Assembly (NCBI GenBank): GCA_963827085.1
Contig: CAWGZY010000002.1
Location: forward strand, 186,001 to 250,000
From: JAGVPT01 sp963827085
GTDB taxonomy: Bacteria > Bacteroidota > Ignavibacteria > UBA10030 > UBA8401
Direction: 5' to 3'
DNA length: 64,000 bases
The notes beneath the pieces are model-generated. The model saw only the letters and a program-made list of their open reading frames with translations, did no database searches and was not told the DNA's origin. Of this stretch, positions 42,734-52,407 are shown piece after piece; positions within the stretch are counted from its first letter, which is position 1, and each line of letters begins with the position of its first letter. The translations under genes were made by a program, and so were the position numbers.

Positions 42734-45267
42734 GCGTTTTCTTCTTCCACAAGTTGAATGATTTCGTTATTCTCAAAGAGATTGTAAGAAGCTGCCGCCT
42801 CATGTATCGATGAAGGCTTCACCTTTTTATCGATTAAGTCTTCTATAGAAATAGTTGCATTCTTAAGTTTTTTATAATTGCCCCTCAGACTGTCAAAATA
42901 CAAAATCTTCCACGTGTCGACCTCAAAGCGTTCGGCAAACATGGGCGATTTTAGTTTTCTGTTTAATTGTTCTGAACGTTCTTCCGGTATAACGAGATAT
43001 TTTGGCACGTTACCGGTTACATTAGAACCGCGAACCAGGCCGCTTGTCATTGTTGTTGTAGACTCTATTTCGAACAATGAAACAATCTTCTCCTTATGAA
43101 CCCATATTAGATCAATCTGTTCTGCTGTTTTTAGGTCCACAATATTTTTTACTTCCGATATATCCGCTGAAACATAGTCTTTCAGAAGCTTCTGCGATCC
43201 GATAATTCCATGAACGGAACTCGCTTGTTCTTTCTTTCCAACCCAAATTTTGAATCCAAGTGCAGCACCTGTTTCAGCAAGCACTGCAATAATTTCATTA
43301 TGCTGGTTGATCCGTTCCGTAATCTGAGGCTTTAACAACCAATACCCTCCAGTCACCTGGCGAGCGTATTGTTCCAGCGCATCTTTGATACTCATGCTGT
43401 CCGAAGTGAGCGAATTCGGGAATTCGATACTCACAGATTCCCAGGCATCGGTGAACGTTATTTTCCCTTTGGATTTTAGGACTCGGAATACGGTTTGTTC
43501 CACTCTTTCTGAAAGCGGGATTTCCTTAAGACGACTAACAAGCTGTGGATTCTTGAACCACCAAAGCTTGCCCTGAACGCCCCCGATCTTTTCTGTCACA
43601 AGCTTAAATTCTTTGTCAAGATGATTCTTCAAAACTTTTATTACATCTAAGCCGCTCTGCAAGTTTGAAAAGAATCCATTTCTTGCAAGCACGGGATCAA
43701 TGTAATTGATCACAATTGTATAGGGAGTCGGTTCTGCACGCTCAGCAAGAAGTTGGACTGTTGTATCCACGACAATTTTCTCAAAACGTTGTTCGCTGAT
43801 CTCTTCCTGCGTAACAGGTTTCCCAATCGACGGCTTATGAAATCGCAAATAAAAATCACCCATTGCAGAGCCAAACGGCTGCAACAAAGATTTCCCTGAA
43901 GTTCGAGCAATCGGTTGATGATGAATTTTTTCAAACTCAAACCCTGCAAATGTGCCTGCGCGAATAGTCGCGTTGCGGACATGAAAAGTGGGATTATGAA
44001 AAGTAAGTGTGGCGTAACGGTTAAGTTTCAAAGCTTTATACATTCCGTCAAAGCTTCGCTTCAACAGAGCATGATAAACTTCAAAATCCTTGTGTTGCCT
44101 CTCGTTACGAATAATTTCATCTGCCGAGAGCCGTTCAAGATAATTCTCATCTTTTTTCAGCCAGGCCACCCAAAGAAATGAAAGCTCTCCGTATTGTATG
44201 GAGGCATCGTAAGGTGGATCGGTAAAGATATAATCAATTGACCGTGAAGGAATCTTGTCAAGCACATCCAAGCAAGAAGCATTGAGGATACAAATATCAG
44301 CTTTACCTTCTAAGACTTGTGAAGGCTTACTCCCAAACTTGACGTTTTTGAAAAACTGATTCGACTCAATTTTTGCTTTCAACAATCCTTGATGGCCCAT
44401 TATGGAGCTGTCGAACTTATTCCAGACATTTTGCTCCATAAATTCAGGAGTAAACCAATAGCTATGTTGAGTCCAGGCGGAGCTGAACGGAGTCTGGTGA
44501 TTTGTCGGTGCCGGCAGTCCAGCAGGAACCATCGTCGAACAGAGATGCACCATCGACGTAAAAGCAATTTTTAGAAAATCTTGCAGAAGCCTGTCGTCTT
44601 CTTTCTCAATAGCTTTGTAGACAATCGCGAGCGCATATAAGTTTCTCGTGGTGAACAATTCATCTAAAGATTCGTACTTTTCTTTTTTTATGAACGGCGT
44701 GCCGTCAGGGTAGTAAAATCGATTCTTTGGATGCCACAGTCGCGATTTTGCAAATTCATCATCTATTTCTTTGATTCGTTTGAGGTCTTTCGCGGTCGGC
44801 TTGCATCCTTTTTCTTGAACATCTCCACAGCCACATTTGTATCGGACTTCTTTAAGGGTCAGCTTTTTCTTTTCGTCTCTTTCCCAAATCGCACACTCCA
44901 TAACAACTTCATTGCCGCACTTACGGCAATCGGTGGCATATAACCTGCCGACGTTGTCTTTTGCAGCGGCAGCAACACGTTGAAAAGCTTCTTCAAGTTT
45001 TACAAGATTAACGGGTTGAATGGTCAGACGAAGAATTTCCGTTGCAATTGGATTTAGGTCAATTGCAATTACTCTACGTCCAAGTTTCAGAGACTCTAGC
45101 GCAGTAACACCGCTGCCGGAAAATGGGTCAAGTACGACACCATTCTCCGGGCAATAATTTTGTACAAACTCGCTGACGACATTCCAGGTCTTTCTCCCCC
45201 AGAACTTATGCCAGTTGTACATCGGCGTATGTGCTTTCGGCGGTATTTGCCGATTTAAATGATTCAT
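42730..45267 (-). CDS. DNA methyltransferase fused to a nuclease-like C-terminal domain
   Basis: An 845-residue protein. The AdoMet motif is LDPFSGSG (residues 46-53), and the catalytic motif is DPPY at 350-353 (FTDPPYDASIQYGELSFLW). The order and long spacer are those of alpha-type amino-methyltransferases, so N6-adenine or N4-cytosine methylation is expected. Between them are zinc-ribbon-like cysteines (CRKCG at 114, CGCG at 145). A possible winged-helix region precedes a C-terminal PD-(D/E)XK-like segment: Asp719 in IDLIWVHKEK, then FEIES (Glu733, Glu735) and TTTMTSGLVRGSN. The gene is visibly richer in A/T than its neighbours, which suggests transfer. No separate restriction gene is adjacent. 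Confidence 0.87.
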   Translation of the reverse strand: MNHLNRQIPPKAHTPMYNWHKFWGRKTWNVVSEFVQNYCPENGVVLDPFSGSGVTALESLKLGRRVIAIDLNPIATEILRLTIQPVNLVKLEEAFQRVAAAAKDNVGRLYATDCRKCGNEVVMECAIWERDEKKKLTLKEVRYKCGCGDVQEKGCKPTAKDLKRIKEIDDEFAKSRLWHPKNRFYYPDGTPFIKKEKYESLDELFTTRNLYALAIVYKAIEKEDDRLLQDFLKIAFTSMVHLCSTMVPAGLPAPTNHQTPFSSAWTQHSYWFTPEFMEQNVWNKFDSSIMGHQGLLKAKIESNQFFKNVKFGSKPSQVLEGKADICILNASCLDVLDKIPSRSIDYIFTDPPYDASIQYGELSFLWVAWLKKDENYLERLSADEIIRNERQHKDFEVYHALLKRSFDGMYKALKLNRYATLTFHNPTFHVRNATIRAGTFAGFEFEKIHHQPIARTSGKSLLQPFGSAMGDFYLRFHKPSIGKPVTQEEISEQRFEKIVVDTTVQLLAERAEPTPYTIVINYIDPVLARNGFFSNLQSGLDVIKVLKNHLDKEFKLVTEKIGGVQGKLWWFKNPQLVSRLKEIPLSERVEQTVFRVLKSKGKITFTDAWESVSIEFPNSLTSDSMSIKDALEQYARQVTGGYWLLKPQITERINQHNEIIAVLAETGAALGFKIWVGKKEQASSVHGIIGSQKLLKDYVSADISEVKNIVDLKTAEQIDLIWVHKEKIVSLFEIESTTTMTSGLVRGSNVTGNVPKYLVIPEERSEQLNRKLKSPMFAERFEVDTWKILYFDSLRGNYKKLKNATISIEDLIDKKVKPSSIHEAAASYNLFENNEIIQLVEEENA

Positions 45268-45333
45268 CTACAAATATAATCTCTTCCAGTCTTGGCTGTA
45301 AAATGAACCGTACATCTTACTCCGACTTTTTTC

Positions 45334-46626
45334 TTACCGCTTCGCATTAAAAGCGCCCAGCCCTGCGTATATCCCGTTCGAATCGAGTTCCTCCTCGATG
45401 CGGAGTAATTGATTGTATTTTGCGATACGGTCTGTCCGGCTTGTTGAACCTGTTTTAATCTGTCCAGCGTTTGTGGCTACCGCGATATCCGCAATTGTCG
45501 CGTCTTCTGTTTCACCCGATCGATGGCTAATAACAGCCGTATAGTGTGCGCGCTTCGCCATTTCGATGCAATCAAGGGTTTCGGTCAGCGTGCCGATCTG
45601 GTTTACCTTGATGAGAATCGAATTCGCAACACCCATCTCAATTCCCTTTTTGAGGAATTCCACGTTAGTTACGAAATTGTCATCACCGACTAGCTGAATC
45701 TTCTTTCCAAGTTCATCGGTCAACATCTTCCAGCCATCCCAATCGTTTTCCGCCATACCATCTTCGATAGAAATGATAGGATACTCTTTCACCCATTTTG
45801 TCCAGAGTTTTACCATCTCTTCTCTCGTCGCTTTCTTCTGCGTCGATTTGTAGAAAAGATATTTTCCATCCTCATACATTTCACTCGCCGCCGGGTCGAT
45901 AGCGATGAAGACATCTTCGCCAGCTTTGTATTTCGCTTTCGTAATCGCTTCCATAATAACTTCGAGCGCTTCCTCGTTCGATTTCAAGCTCGGAGCGAAG
46001 CCGCCTTCGTCGCCGACTGCAGTATTGTATCCCTTCTTTTTCAGAACGTCCTTCAAGGCATGAAAAACTTCTGCCCCCATCCGAAGCGCTTCGGCAAAAT
46101 TCGGCGCATTGGCCGGAACAATCATGAATTCCTGAAAATCGACGTTGCTGTCGGCATGCCGTCCGCCGTTGATAATGTTCATCATCGGCGTGGGAAGAAT
46201 TTTTGCGTTCGAGCCGCCGATGTAGCGGTACAGAGGAACTTTCAACGACTTCGCCGAGGCTTTCGCAGCGGCAAGCGATACGGCAAGAATGGCGTTTGCG
46301 CCAAGTTTACTCTTCGTCGGTGTTCCGTCGAGCTCGATCATCATTTTATCGATGCCGACCTGGTCCTGCGCATCGAACCCGGTGACCTCATCCGCGATAA
46401 CATTATTGACGTTCTCAACCGCTTTTAAAACGCCTTTGCCGTTGTAACGCATTTTGTCGCCGTCGCGCAGTTCAACCGCTTCGTGTTCGCCCGTCGACGC
46501 ACCGCTCGGAACAGACGCCCGTCCGATTGTTCCATCCTCAAGCTCAAGATCTGCTTCAACAGTAGGATTGCCTCGTGAATCAAGAATTTCCCGTGCCCAA
46601 ACATCTGTGATAATTGTCGATGACAT
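45334..46626 (-). CDS. eno: Enolase
   Basis: The glycolytic enzyme that converts 2-phosphoglycerate to phosphoenolpyruvate, 430 residues. Family marks are AREILDSRGNPTVEADL at the N-terminus, VGDEGGFAPS (catalytic Glu), LIKVNQIGTLTE (catalytic Lys) and SHRSGETEDATIADIAV. It begins with ATG at 46624-46626 behind ACGGAG. The divergent neighbour is glycerate kinase, whose product feeds the enolase substrate pool. Confidence 0.99.
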   Translation of the reverse strand: MSSTIITDVWAREILDSRGNPTVEADLELEDGTIGRASVPSGASTGEHEAVELRDGDKMRYNGKGVLKAVENVNNVIADEVTGFDAQDQVGIDKMMIELDGTPTKSKLGANAILAVSLAAAKASAKSLKVPLYRYIGGSNAKILPTPMMNIINGGRHADSNVDFQEFMIVPANAPNFAEALRMGAEVFHALKDVLKKKGYNTAVGDEGGFAPSLKSNEEALEVIMEAITKAKYKAGEDVFIAIDPAASEMYEDGKYLFYKSTQKKATREEMVKLWTKWVKEYPIISIEDGMAENDWDGWKMLTDELGKKIQLVGDDNFVTNVEFLKKGIEMGVANSILIKVNQIGTLTETLDCIEMAKRAHYTAVISHRSGETEDATIADIAVATNAGQIKTGSTSRTDRIAKYNQLLRIEEELDSNGIYAGLGAFNAKR

Positions 46627-46683
46627 ATATTCTCCGTTGTAAAAAGTTTTAGTGTCAGATTAACCGTGAATTGAAACAGTTTA

Positions 46684-46712
46684 AATTAAGCTAAAAATTG
46701 GTTGAAAATCAA
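46684..46712 (-). promoter_or_regulatory. Possible promoter of eno
   Basis: On the minus strand TTGATT (46707-46712), a 17-base spacer and TTAATT (46684-46689) lie about 58 bp before the eno start. The boxes deviate from consensus, but spacing and location are good. Confidence 0.4.
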
Positions 46713-46856
46713 TGAAGCGTTTTCTCGCACAATAGATGTTGGACACCTCCGGGAAAACACGATAGCTGAAATATTTGGCAAGGTAAATCAAGAAGTGTTC
46801 GACATGTGCACCTTCGCCTTGCTGAATCTTACTTCAAAAATCCATACCTTTCTAGC

Positions 46857-47996
46857 ATGAATTTTTTGATCGCACCGAACGCGCTGAAAGGTTCTCTTTC
46901 GGCACCCAACGCTGCAAGCATAATTTCAAGAGCAATTCAGGATATTTTGCACGATGCACGTTGTGTCCTTTGCCCAATTTCAGACGGCGGCAACGGCACG
47001 CTCGAATGTCTCGTTCAAGCAACCGGCGGAAAGTTCTATTCGGTTTCCGTGTGCGGACCGCTTGCCTCCATGACTGTGAATGCCCGATGGGGAGTCCTTG
47101 GAGATGGAACAACTGCCGTTATCGAAATGGCGGAAGCCGCCGGCTTGCATTTATTGAAACCGTCTCAATACGACGCCGCACATGCGACTACTTTTGGCGT
47201 AGGTGAATTGATTCGCAAGGCCATGAATTCCGGGTGCAAAAAAATTATTGTTGGAATGGGTGGGAGTGCGACCAACGATGGGGGCGCCGGCTGTGCAAGA
47301 GCAGTGGGAATAAAATTTTTCGATGGAAGTAATATTGAATTGCCGGATGGCGGGATTCATCTGTCGCAGCTTCACCATATTATAATGAAGAATGAAGAAT
47401 TAAGAATTAAGGAAACAGAGATTGTAGGGCTTTCGGACGTCACGAATATACTGTGCGGACCGGAAGGGGCATCGTTTACATTCGGGGCGCAAAAAGGAGC
47501 AACAGCAGAACAAATGCGTATGCTCGATGAAGCGTTGAAGCATTATGCATCTATTATAGAAACTGATGTGCATCGGAACGTTTCGCATCTTCCTGGAAGC
47601 GGAGCGGCGGGGGGACTCGGCGCGGGACTGCTCGCATTTTGCAATGCCAAAATACTTTCCGGGATCGATTTCGTGCTCGATGTGCTCCGTTTCGACGATT
47701 TGCTGCAACAATGTGATTGCGTTGTTGCCGCCGAAGGAACGCTGGACTCACAGACCCTGCACGGCAAAGGAATCGAAGGCGTCGTGCGGCACGCAAAGAA
47801 ATTCAACAAACCTGTCTACGCATTCGCCGGAAAGATTCTCGGTGAGAAAGCCACTCTTCGGGAAAGACTTGGGCTTGCAGCACTTCACCAGATATCGCCC
47901 GACAACATGCCGATTGATGAGGCAATGCAAGAGGTAGAAACTCTTCTATTAAGAGGGGTAAAAGATTTTTTCTCCACAAAGAACACGAAGAAATAA
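46857..47996 (+). CDS. Glycerate kinase
   Basis: A 379-residue glycerate 2-kinase of the GlxK/GarK type. It begins NFLIAPNALKGSLSAPNAAS and shows CPISDGGNGTLECLV and KIIVGMGGSATNDGGAGCARAVG. A late GSGAAGGLGAGLLAF and AEGTLDSQTLHGKG follow. The ATG at 46857 is chosen because it gives the standard N-terminus, although the frame stays open upstream. Residues 177-186 (MKNEELRIKE) come from an inserted AAGAATTA-type repeat. The last residues (STKNTKK) come from a CACAAAGAACACGAAG repeat. Divergent from eno. Confidence 0.93.
   Translation: MNFLIAPNALKGSLSAPNAASIISRAIQDILHDARCVLCPISDGGNGTLECLVQATGGKFYSVSVCGPLASMTVNARWGVLGDGTTAVIEMAEAAGLHLLKPSQYDAAHATTFGVGELIRKAMNSGCKKIIVGMGGSATNDGGAGCARAVGIKFFDGSNIELPDGGIHLSQLHHIIMKNEELRIKETEIVGLSDVTNILCGPEGASFTFGAQKGATAEQMRMLDEALKHYASIIETDVHRNVSHLPGSGAAGGLGAGLLAFCNAKILSGIDFVLDVLRFDDLLQQCDCVVAAEGTLDSQTLHGKGIEGVVRHAKKFNKPVYAFAGKILGEKATLRERLGLAALHQISPDNMPIDEAMQEVETLLLRGVKDFFSTKNTKK
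47383..47412. repeat. AAGAATTAAG-type repeat embedded in glycerate kinase
   Basis: The sequence ATGAAGAATGAAGAATTAAG continues with AATTAAGG and keeps the frame. The same words make up the atpG-ffh intergenic repeat at 8266-8352. It encodes residues 177-186 in a position where the family normally has a short loop. Confidence 0.65.
47975..47994. repeat. CACAAAGAACACGAAG repeat forming the end of glycerate kinase
   Basis: CACAAAGAACACGAAGAAAT belongs to the dispersed family at 362, 820, 4686 and 61078. It supplies the last codons and adjoins the TAA stop. Confidence 0.5.
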
Positions 47997-48012
47997 TATT
48001 TAAGGTCTATGG

Positions 48013-50961
48013 ATGAGACTACTATCGCTCCTCGTCTTATTTATCGCATCGTACGGCGTGCTCCACGCCGGCACGCCGCTTGTCGACAGGATCGGGATTA
48101 GCGTTGCCGCGGCACCACGCCAATTTGCTTATACCAACAAGCAAGCAGGAACCTATTACGGAGAAGTAAACTCTCAAAACTCCGGCGGATGGCAGGGCTG
48201 GTTCGTCAATGCGCAAAAGATTCTCAGCGATTATTCTCTTGAGCTGAACGGCAAAGTTGCAGACAGGACGACGGCGTCAACGACCGTCTTCCCCTATCAA
48301 CTTGTGCGGAAATATCCGGATGACACTGAAGAACGTTTCACTTTCCTGGACAGCATAAATGCTCTTATCGTGGAATATAAATTCAATGGAACAAAAAAGG
48401 TAAACCCCACGCTGGATCTTCAGGTCGCTCCAGAATTTGAGCAAGAGAAAAGCTCGACCCCGGCGTACTCACTTTGGCACATCAAGACTGCGCCCATAGG
48501 AGGATCCGTCCCCACGTGGATAGCGTTGAGTTCAAAACGCAGTTCCTCGCGAGTTCTCTATATCATTGCCGCAGCTTTTTCTGCGAACGACATTCAACGT
48601 CTGAGCCTGAACATTGCGAAAAATGCGGACAAGCTGATAGCAGCTCGCAAGAAACGAATGGAGAGGCTGCTCCGGAAGTCGTATCTCAAAACCAACGACG
48701 AAGAGCTCGACATCGCTCTCATGTGGGCGAAGTTGTCGCTCGACGCTCTTATCATGAATCAATCGCAGTCAGGAATTCCGGTGAAAGGCATTTTTGCCGG
48801 TTTGCCATGGTTCAACAATTATTGGGGACGCGATTCGTTTATCTCGCTCCCGGGGGCTACGTTTGTCGCGGGGAACTTCAAGGATGCGCGCGAGATTCTC
48901 CTTTCGTTCGCTCGTTTTCAGGAAAAAGATTCTTCCAGCACAAATTACGGACGTATTCCAAATTTCGTGACGCCGACGTCGATAGCATACAATACCGCGG
49001 ACGGAACTCCCTGGTTCGTCAAGCAGATGTATGATTACATCAAGTATTCAAATGACACGGTGCTAATCCGTGAGCTTTTTCCCGTCATCAAGCGATCGAT
49101 CGAAGGTACGATCAGATACCATACCGATTCTCTTGGTTTCCTTACTCACGGCGACGCGGAGTCGTGGATGGACGCGGTCGGGCCGAACGGACCCTGGTCT
49201 CCTCGCGGGAACCGTGCCTGCGACGTTCAGGCGCTCTGGTATTACCAGCTCTTGATCGGCTCTTTCGAGGCAGAATATCTTAACAAAAATTCTCTCGCAA
49301 GAAAGTGGAAGTCCCTGGCAGACGCTGTGGAAAAAAATTTCAACACGTATTTCGTCGACAGAGAAAATAAATTAGTGTACGACCATTTGAATGCCGATGG
49401 CTCTCCTTCGCACGAGATGCGGCCGAATCAGCTCTTCTGTCTCGATATTATAAATTCGGAAGACATCCGCGAGGCCATGGTGAAAACGGTAACGGCAAAC
49501 CTCATCTATGAACATGGCGTTGGCACTCTGTCGCAGACGGATTCGAACTTCCATCCCTTCCATCATAACGAACCGTACTATGTGCAGGACGCAGCGTACC
49601 ACAACGGCATCGTCTGGACCTGGCTGAACGGACATGCCATCTACGCGCTGACACGAAACGATGAAGAGGACCTCTCATTTACTATCACAAAGAATATGGT
49701 TCATCAGATCCTTCATCGGGGATGCGTAGGGACATTATCGGAGCTGCTCGATGCGCAAACGAGGAGCGGGGAAACAGAGCCGCGCCTCTCCGGCGCTTTT
49801 TCTCAAGCGTGGAGCCTGGCGGAATTCATCCGCAGCTTTTATCAGGATTATCTCGGCATCGGCATCGATGCAACTGCCCATACCATTCGCATCAATCCAA
49901 AACTTCCGACAGAGCTGCGGCACGTGGAATGCACTTTCCGCGCCGGTGATTCCCATATTCATGCACAGTATGAGATAATCGGAGACTCGATCCGCGTCGC
50001 GTTGAAAGCCGACACTCTCACAAAAGATTATGCTGTGAATTACTTATGGGTCTACCACAGCGGGGATGCCGCTTTTATTAATTCAACCCTCACGCCGAAC
50101 GAAACGCTGACCATTGCGCATTCTCTCGACACGTATTCCGTTTATCACAACAGCAAGGAAATAGCCTCTTCGCGTGACGGTGCGGTGTGGTATTTGCAGG
50201 ATTTTTCACCGAAGGCGGAGTTTGCCGATCTCAATCTTGCACAGCCGATATTCAACGCTCAGTCGCCGGTGCTTCAGGGCCCGTCGTACGCTGTCCTGTC
50301 ATTAGACGACGTGCGTAAAACAAATACCGCAGCGAAAATATTATTCGACAAAGAAGACTCTGCCGGAGACGATCGCGGCAATTCGGGAACGTACATCTAT
50401 CCTTCGAGCGTGAACTTCAAGCCGGGAATTCTGGACATTGTTCATGCAACAGTCGCATACGATTCGTCGAACGCGTACTTCACGCTCGTTTTCCGCGACC
50501 TTGTGAACCCCGGCTGGCATCCCGAGTACGGATTTCAACTCACGTTTGCCGCGATTGCAATTCATCGGGGGGATGAAGGCTCAACGTCGGTCGGCGCAAA
50601 TTCTCAATTCACCGTCCACCATGGATACCAATTCGACCGATTGATCACCGTCGGCGGCGGCATTCGTATCGCCGATGAAAAAGGGAAAGTATTATGCGCG
50701 TATATCCCTCGTTCGGGGGATGAAAAAAATCCTATCGGCAGCGTCGCACGAAAATCGATTGAGTTTAGTCTTCCCCTTAAGTATCTTGGAAAACCAACAC
50801 CGGAGTGGAAAATGACGATACTTATTGGCGCGCAGGACGACCATGGCGGTGCCGGCATCGGTGAATTTCGTGCTGTTGAACGAAACGGGGGCGAGTGGAT
50901 CGGCGGCGGCAAAATTCATTCATCGGATTCCAATGTGTTCGATGTCCTTATATTGGAATAA
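48013..50961 (+). CDS. Secreted amylo-alpha-1,6-glucosidase-like glycoside hydrolase
   Basis: A 982-residue exported enzyme (signal peptide MRLLSLLVLFIASYGVLHAG). A beta-rich N-terminal region (about 20-220) precedes an (alpha/alpha)6 catalytic domain (about 225-630). That domain has NYWGRDSFISLPG, GDAESWMDAVGPNGPWSPRG and DVQALWYYQL, the pattern of archaeal/bacterial glycogen-debranching enzymes. The C-terminal 250 residues match the glucodextranase-type terminal module (DDRGNSGTYIYPSSVNF). It probably trims alpha-glucans outside the cytoplasm. It follows glycerate kinase by 16 bp. Confidence 0.87.
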   Translation: MRLLSLLVLFIASYGVLHAGTPLVDRIGISVAAAPRQFAYTNKQAGTYYGEVNSQNSGGWQGWFVNAQKILSDYSLELNGKVADRTTASTTVFPYQLVRKYPDDTEERFTFLDSINALIVEYKFNGTKKVNPTLDLQVAPEFEQEKSSTPAYSLWHIKTAPIGGSVPTWIALSSKRSSSRVLYIIAAAFSANDIQRLSLNIAKNADKLIAARKKRMERLLRKSYLKTNDEELDIALMWAKLSLDALIMNQSQSGIPVKGIFAGLPWFNNYWGRDSFISLPGATFVAGNFKDAREILLSFARFQEKDSSSTNYGRIPNFVTPTSIAYNTADGTPWFVKQMYDYIKYSNDTVLIRELFPVIKRSIEGTIRYHTDSLGFLTHGDAESWMDAVGPNGPWSPRGNRACDVQALWYYQLLIGSFEAEYLNKNSLARKWKSLADAVEKNFNTYFVDRENKLVYDHLNADGSPSHEMRPNQLFCLDIINSEDIREAMVKTVTANLIYEHGVGTLSQTDSNFHPFHHNEPYYVQDAAYHNGIVWTWLNGHAIYALTRNDEEDLSFTITKNMVHQILHRGCVGTLSELLDAQTRSGETEPRLSGAFSQAWSLAEFIRSFYQDYLGIGIDATAHTIRINPKLPTELRHVECTFRAGDSHIHAQYEIIGDSIRVALKADTLTKDYAVNYLWVYHSGDAAFINSTLTPNETLTIAHSLDTYSVYHNSKEIASSRDGAVWYLQDFSPKAEFADLNLAQPIFNAQSPVLQGPSYAVLSLDDVRKTNTAAKILFDKEDSAGDDRGNSGTYIYPSSVNFKPGILDIVHATVAYDSSNAYFTLVFRDLVNPGWHPEYGFQLTFAAIAIHRGDEGSTSVGANSQFTVHHGYQFDRLITVGGGIRIADEKGKVLCAYIPRSGDEKNPIGSVARKSIEFSLPLKYLGKPTPEWKMTILIGAQDDHGGAGIGEFRAVERNGGEWIGGGKIHSSDSNVFDVLILE

Positions 50962-50991
50962 TATTTTTCTCATCCGTTCAGGAGGCTGATT

Positions 50992-51069
50992 ATGACATGT
51001 ATCATTACTCTCGCTATCACAATCGGCGCGTGTAAGGATGGGCTCTCCCTGATTTTGGATACGAAGTAA
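50992..51069 (+). CDS. Possible 25-residue small protein or leader peptide
   Basis: A 26-codon frame (MTCIITLAITIGACKDGLSL followed by ILDTK) starts six bases after a near-perfect AGGAGG. That is better than the ribosome site of the sensor kinase gene it precedes by 20 bp. The peptide is hydrophobic with two cysteines. It could be a leader for the kinase, a small membrane protein or the remnant of a lost gene. No family is recognised. Confidence 0.35.
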   Translation: MTCIITLAITIGACKDGLSLILDTK

Positions 51070-51089
51070 GATTTCATACTCACGCGGGC

Positions 51090-52358
51090 ATGCACGTTTT
51101 CAACTTCATACAATTTCTTCTTTTGCTGTTTGCAGCAGTCGGATTCTTTCTGGTGCTTCGTACTCTTGTCATCAAGCACACATTGAAAGGATTCCGCCTT
51201 ATCGCAGTCGGTTTTGCTCTCGTCTACCTGAACATCATCCTCGACTCGCTGTACCATAGCGGCATCCTTCCGCAGGAGTGGAACGAAGTACTATTCCCCG
51301 GAATAAGGACCGTAACCGGCTATTTCGGTTTAACGCTCGGCATGCTCCTCCTCTTGCTCGGGAATTATCTGCTCGTCCGTTCGCTCGTTCCGCAATTGTC
51401 GGAGCGGTATTCCAGTCTTGTAGAAAAAGCATTAGTCGGGGTGTATCTAATACAGGATGGAGTGTTCAAATTCGTGAACGAACGCCATGCAGAAATCTTC
51501 GGATACAACCGAGACGAGTTGTCCGGAAAATCGGTCCTGGAGCTTGTCTCTCCGGAGTCGCATGCTGCGGTCATGGAAAATATCCGGAAGCGAGTTGACG
51601 AAGTTGGTGATGCACTGAATTATACTTTCGTCGGCCGGAAAAAGGATGGGACTAAAATACATGTGGAAGTGTACGGCTCCCGCACCGTCTACAACGGGAA
51701 ACCGGCCATCCATGGTACACTTCTGGATATTACCGACAGGAAGCGTGCTGAGGAAACATTGCGCGAATCGGAAACGCGGTTCCGCACTGTCGTCGAGAGC
51801 CTTGGAGAGGGAGTGGTCATCACGGACGTCGATGACACGGTCATTTATATCAACTCGCGTATGGCAGACCTGTGCGGGTATACTGCAAAAGAAATGATCG
51901 GCAAACCGGCATACACCCTGCTGATTCCGCAAGACAAATGGGAAGCCATGAAGGAACGGAACAAAGAGAGGCTCCTTGGCAAACTCGAACGGTACGAAGT
52001 CTTCATGACTCGGAAAGATGGGACACAATTCTGGGCGGAGATAAACGCGTCGCCGTACCGGGATACTGACGGAAAAATAATCGGAACCCTCGGAGCCGTG
52101 ACCGACGTCCAGGAACGTAAACGGGCGGAAACATTGCAATCCGCGCTCTATCGCATTGCGGAAAAAACCCATTCGACGGTCGATTTGCAGGAGTTCTACT
52201 CTTCTGTCCACTCGATCGTCAACACGCTGATGCCGGCCAAGAACTTTTACATTGCCTTGTACGATGCTTCGACCCAGATACTGAGCTTTCCGTATTTTGT
52301 CGATGAAGTTGATCTTCAACCTGCTCCGAAAAAGCTGGGGAAGGGACTGACAGAGTAA
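51090..52358 (+). CDS. Hybrid sensor kinase, N-terminal part (frame broken)
   Basis: The first 422 residues of a membrane sensor. Three hydrophobic helices (about residues 6-24, 32-50 and 65-88) precede two PAS domains (about 105-215, with GVYLIQDGVFKFVNERHAEI, and 222-335, ending with DVQERKRAE). The beginning of a GAF domain follows (from about 345). Translation stops at TAA (52356-52358) inside the GAF domain. The GAF sequence continues in another frame directly after an extra A. The two parts are one gene with a single-base insertion. Confidence 0.85.
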   Translation: MHVFNFIQFLLLLFAAVGFFLVLRTLVIKHTLKGFRLIAVGFALVYLNIILDSLYHSGILPQEWNEVLFPGIRTVTGYFGLTLGMLLLLLGNYLLVRSLVPQLSERYSSLVEKALVGVYLIQDGVFKFVNERHAEIFGYNRDELSGKSVLELVSPESHAAVMENIRKRVDEVGDALNYTFVGRKKDGTKIHVEVYGSRTVYNGKPAIHGTLLDITDRKRAEETLRESETRFRTVVESLGEGVVITDVDDTVIYINSRMADLCGYTAKEMIGKPAYTLLIPQDKWEAMKERNKERLLGKLERYEVFMTRKDGTQFWAEINASPYRDTDGKIIGTLGAVTDVQERKRAETLQSALYRIAEKTHSTVDLQEFYSSVHSIVNTLMPAKNFYIALYDASTQILSFPYFVDEVDLQPAPKKLGKGLTE

Positions 52359-52407
52359 CGTACTGCGAACGGGGCGGCCCCTGCTGGCCTCACCGGATGT
52401 ATTTGAA

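Noticed and set aside
52350..52362. Programmed frameshift in the sensor kinase
   Set aside because: No slippery heptamer, stimulatory hairpin or Shine-Dalgarno-like element is visible at the break. A simple one-base insertion explains it.
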